DNA of 19,831 nucleotides from DALYDD01 sp046049705. Its GTDB lineage: Bacteria > Patescibacteriota > Minisyncoccia > Phycocordibacterales > CAIZLB01. Within the stretch, counting starts at the first letter, position 1; every line of letters begins with the position of its first letter. The translations under genes and the position numbers were made by a program. The stretch covers positions 1 through 19,831 of the forward strand of contig JBJOQZ010000065.1 in the NCBI GenBank assembly GCA_046049705.1. Reading direction: 5' to 3'. The notes below the pieces were generated by a model. That model worked only from the letters and a program-made list of their open reading frames with translations. It ran no database searches and was not told the DNA's origin. Positions 19,574-19,831 of this stretch are shown here, in pieces.

Positions 19574-19831
19574 TTAGATGACCCCGATATCACCGAGCTT
19601 TTGAGCAAGCTGGTCAGCGGATTTGAGGATGCGAGACTTATATTCTTTCCATGTCGCTTCGTTCCATACTTCAACCCTTGAATGCACTCCAGCAAATACG
19701 ACTTTGTTTGCAGTTTTGTCTTGCGACTTATCTGCAAGTTGGGCATATTCACGAAGGAAATCTGGGATTAAGATTCGGCCATTTGAATCAATGTCGAGCT
19801 CAACCGCTCCGGCCAACATGATTCGATTAAA
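19574..19831 (-). CDS. mraZ: Transcriptional regulator MraZ, C-terminal half (5' end cut by window edge)
   Basis: MraZ binds repeats upstream of its own gene and controls the dcw cluster. Only the second AbrB-like half is in the window. The frame is open to the edge and reads NRIMLAGAVELDIDSNGRILIPDFLR, matching the second DxxGRxxIP repeat of the family (E. coli RRLLLGHASECQMDGAGRLL). So the ATG at 19819 is internal and not the start. VEVWNEATWKEY near the C-terminus matches FELWDETTW. The upstream regulatory repeats lie outside the window. Confidence 0.9.
   Translation of the reverse strand, partial: FNRIMLAGAVELDIDSNGRILIPDFLREYAQLADKSQDKTANKVVFAGVHSRVEVWNEATWKEYKSRILKSADQLAQKLGDIGVI

Noticed and set aside
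1..19831. Genetic code 25 (TGA as Gly)
   Set aside because: TGA serves as the stop of the 3858-4205 gene before its terminator, and no conserved protein contains an in-frame TGA.

Overview
The window looks like a chromosomal piece of a Candidate Phyla Radiation (Patescibacteria) bacterium, most likely Parcubacteria/Paceibacteria-like. This is inferred from the A+T-rich sequence, compact genes, almost no Shine-Dalgarno sequences, TGA used as a stop (against genetic code 25 of Gracilibacteria/Absconditabacteria), a short dcw cluster, and divergent housekeeping proteins with serine/alanine-rich extensions. It has not been checked by a database search.

Layout. 1-398 (minus): a small hypothetical gene followed by the start of a secreted or membrane protein cut by the window edge. 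479-1150 (plus): recR, converging across a 20-bp perfect inverted repeat on rplU (ribosomal protein L21, minus). 1792-3727 (minus): a sugar-nucleotide-type nucleotidyltransferase and rmuC. 3858-4205 (plus): an orphan 115-aa gene with its own good promoter and a strong terminator. 4339-8349 (minus): nrdA-nrdB, an aerobic class I ribonucleotide reductase whose R2 subunit has the residue pattern of subclass Ic (Phe at the radical-tyrosine position, Glu for the first Asp ligand). 8714-9708 (plus): a GatB/YqeY-domain protein and a two-helix membrane protein with a very acidic coiled-coil tail, ending in a G+C-rich terminator.

9784-14579 (minus) is an accessory zone. It holds a NUDIX hydrolase, a TauE/SafE permease and a membrane-anchored protein of unknown function (a tight three-gene operon), then an APH-type kinase, a GSx(10)DxD nucleotidyltransferase and a protein with a HEPN-like Rx4H motif. 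The last three each carry a related CACGAGAA motif just after the stop codon. The zone abuts a hairpin-dense non-coding segment (about 14595-14848) next to tRNA-Glu(CTC). That segment starts with a 31-nt sequence that folds like the acceptor plus T arm of the same tRNA, giving 19-bp direct repeats 254 bp apart.

15001-19831 (minus) is a dcw-type cell-division/cell-wall cluster: mraZ (5' end cut by the window edge), rsmH, an ftsL-like gene, ftsI/pbp, then an NAD-dependent sugar epimerase in place of the usual mraY/mur genes. A 335-bp gap between ftsL and ftsI contains a GTTCATA heptamer array with a 34-bp near-perfect palindrome.

Several genes across the window have a -10-like hexamer ending exactly 6 nt before the ATG, which suggests leaderless mRNAs. 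The most distinctive parts for follow-up are the HEPN/nucleotidyltransferase/kinase trio with its shared 3' motif and the tRNA-minihelix/hairpin segment beside it.
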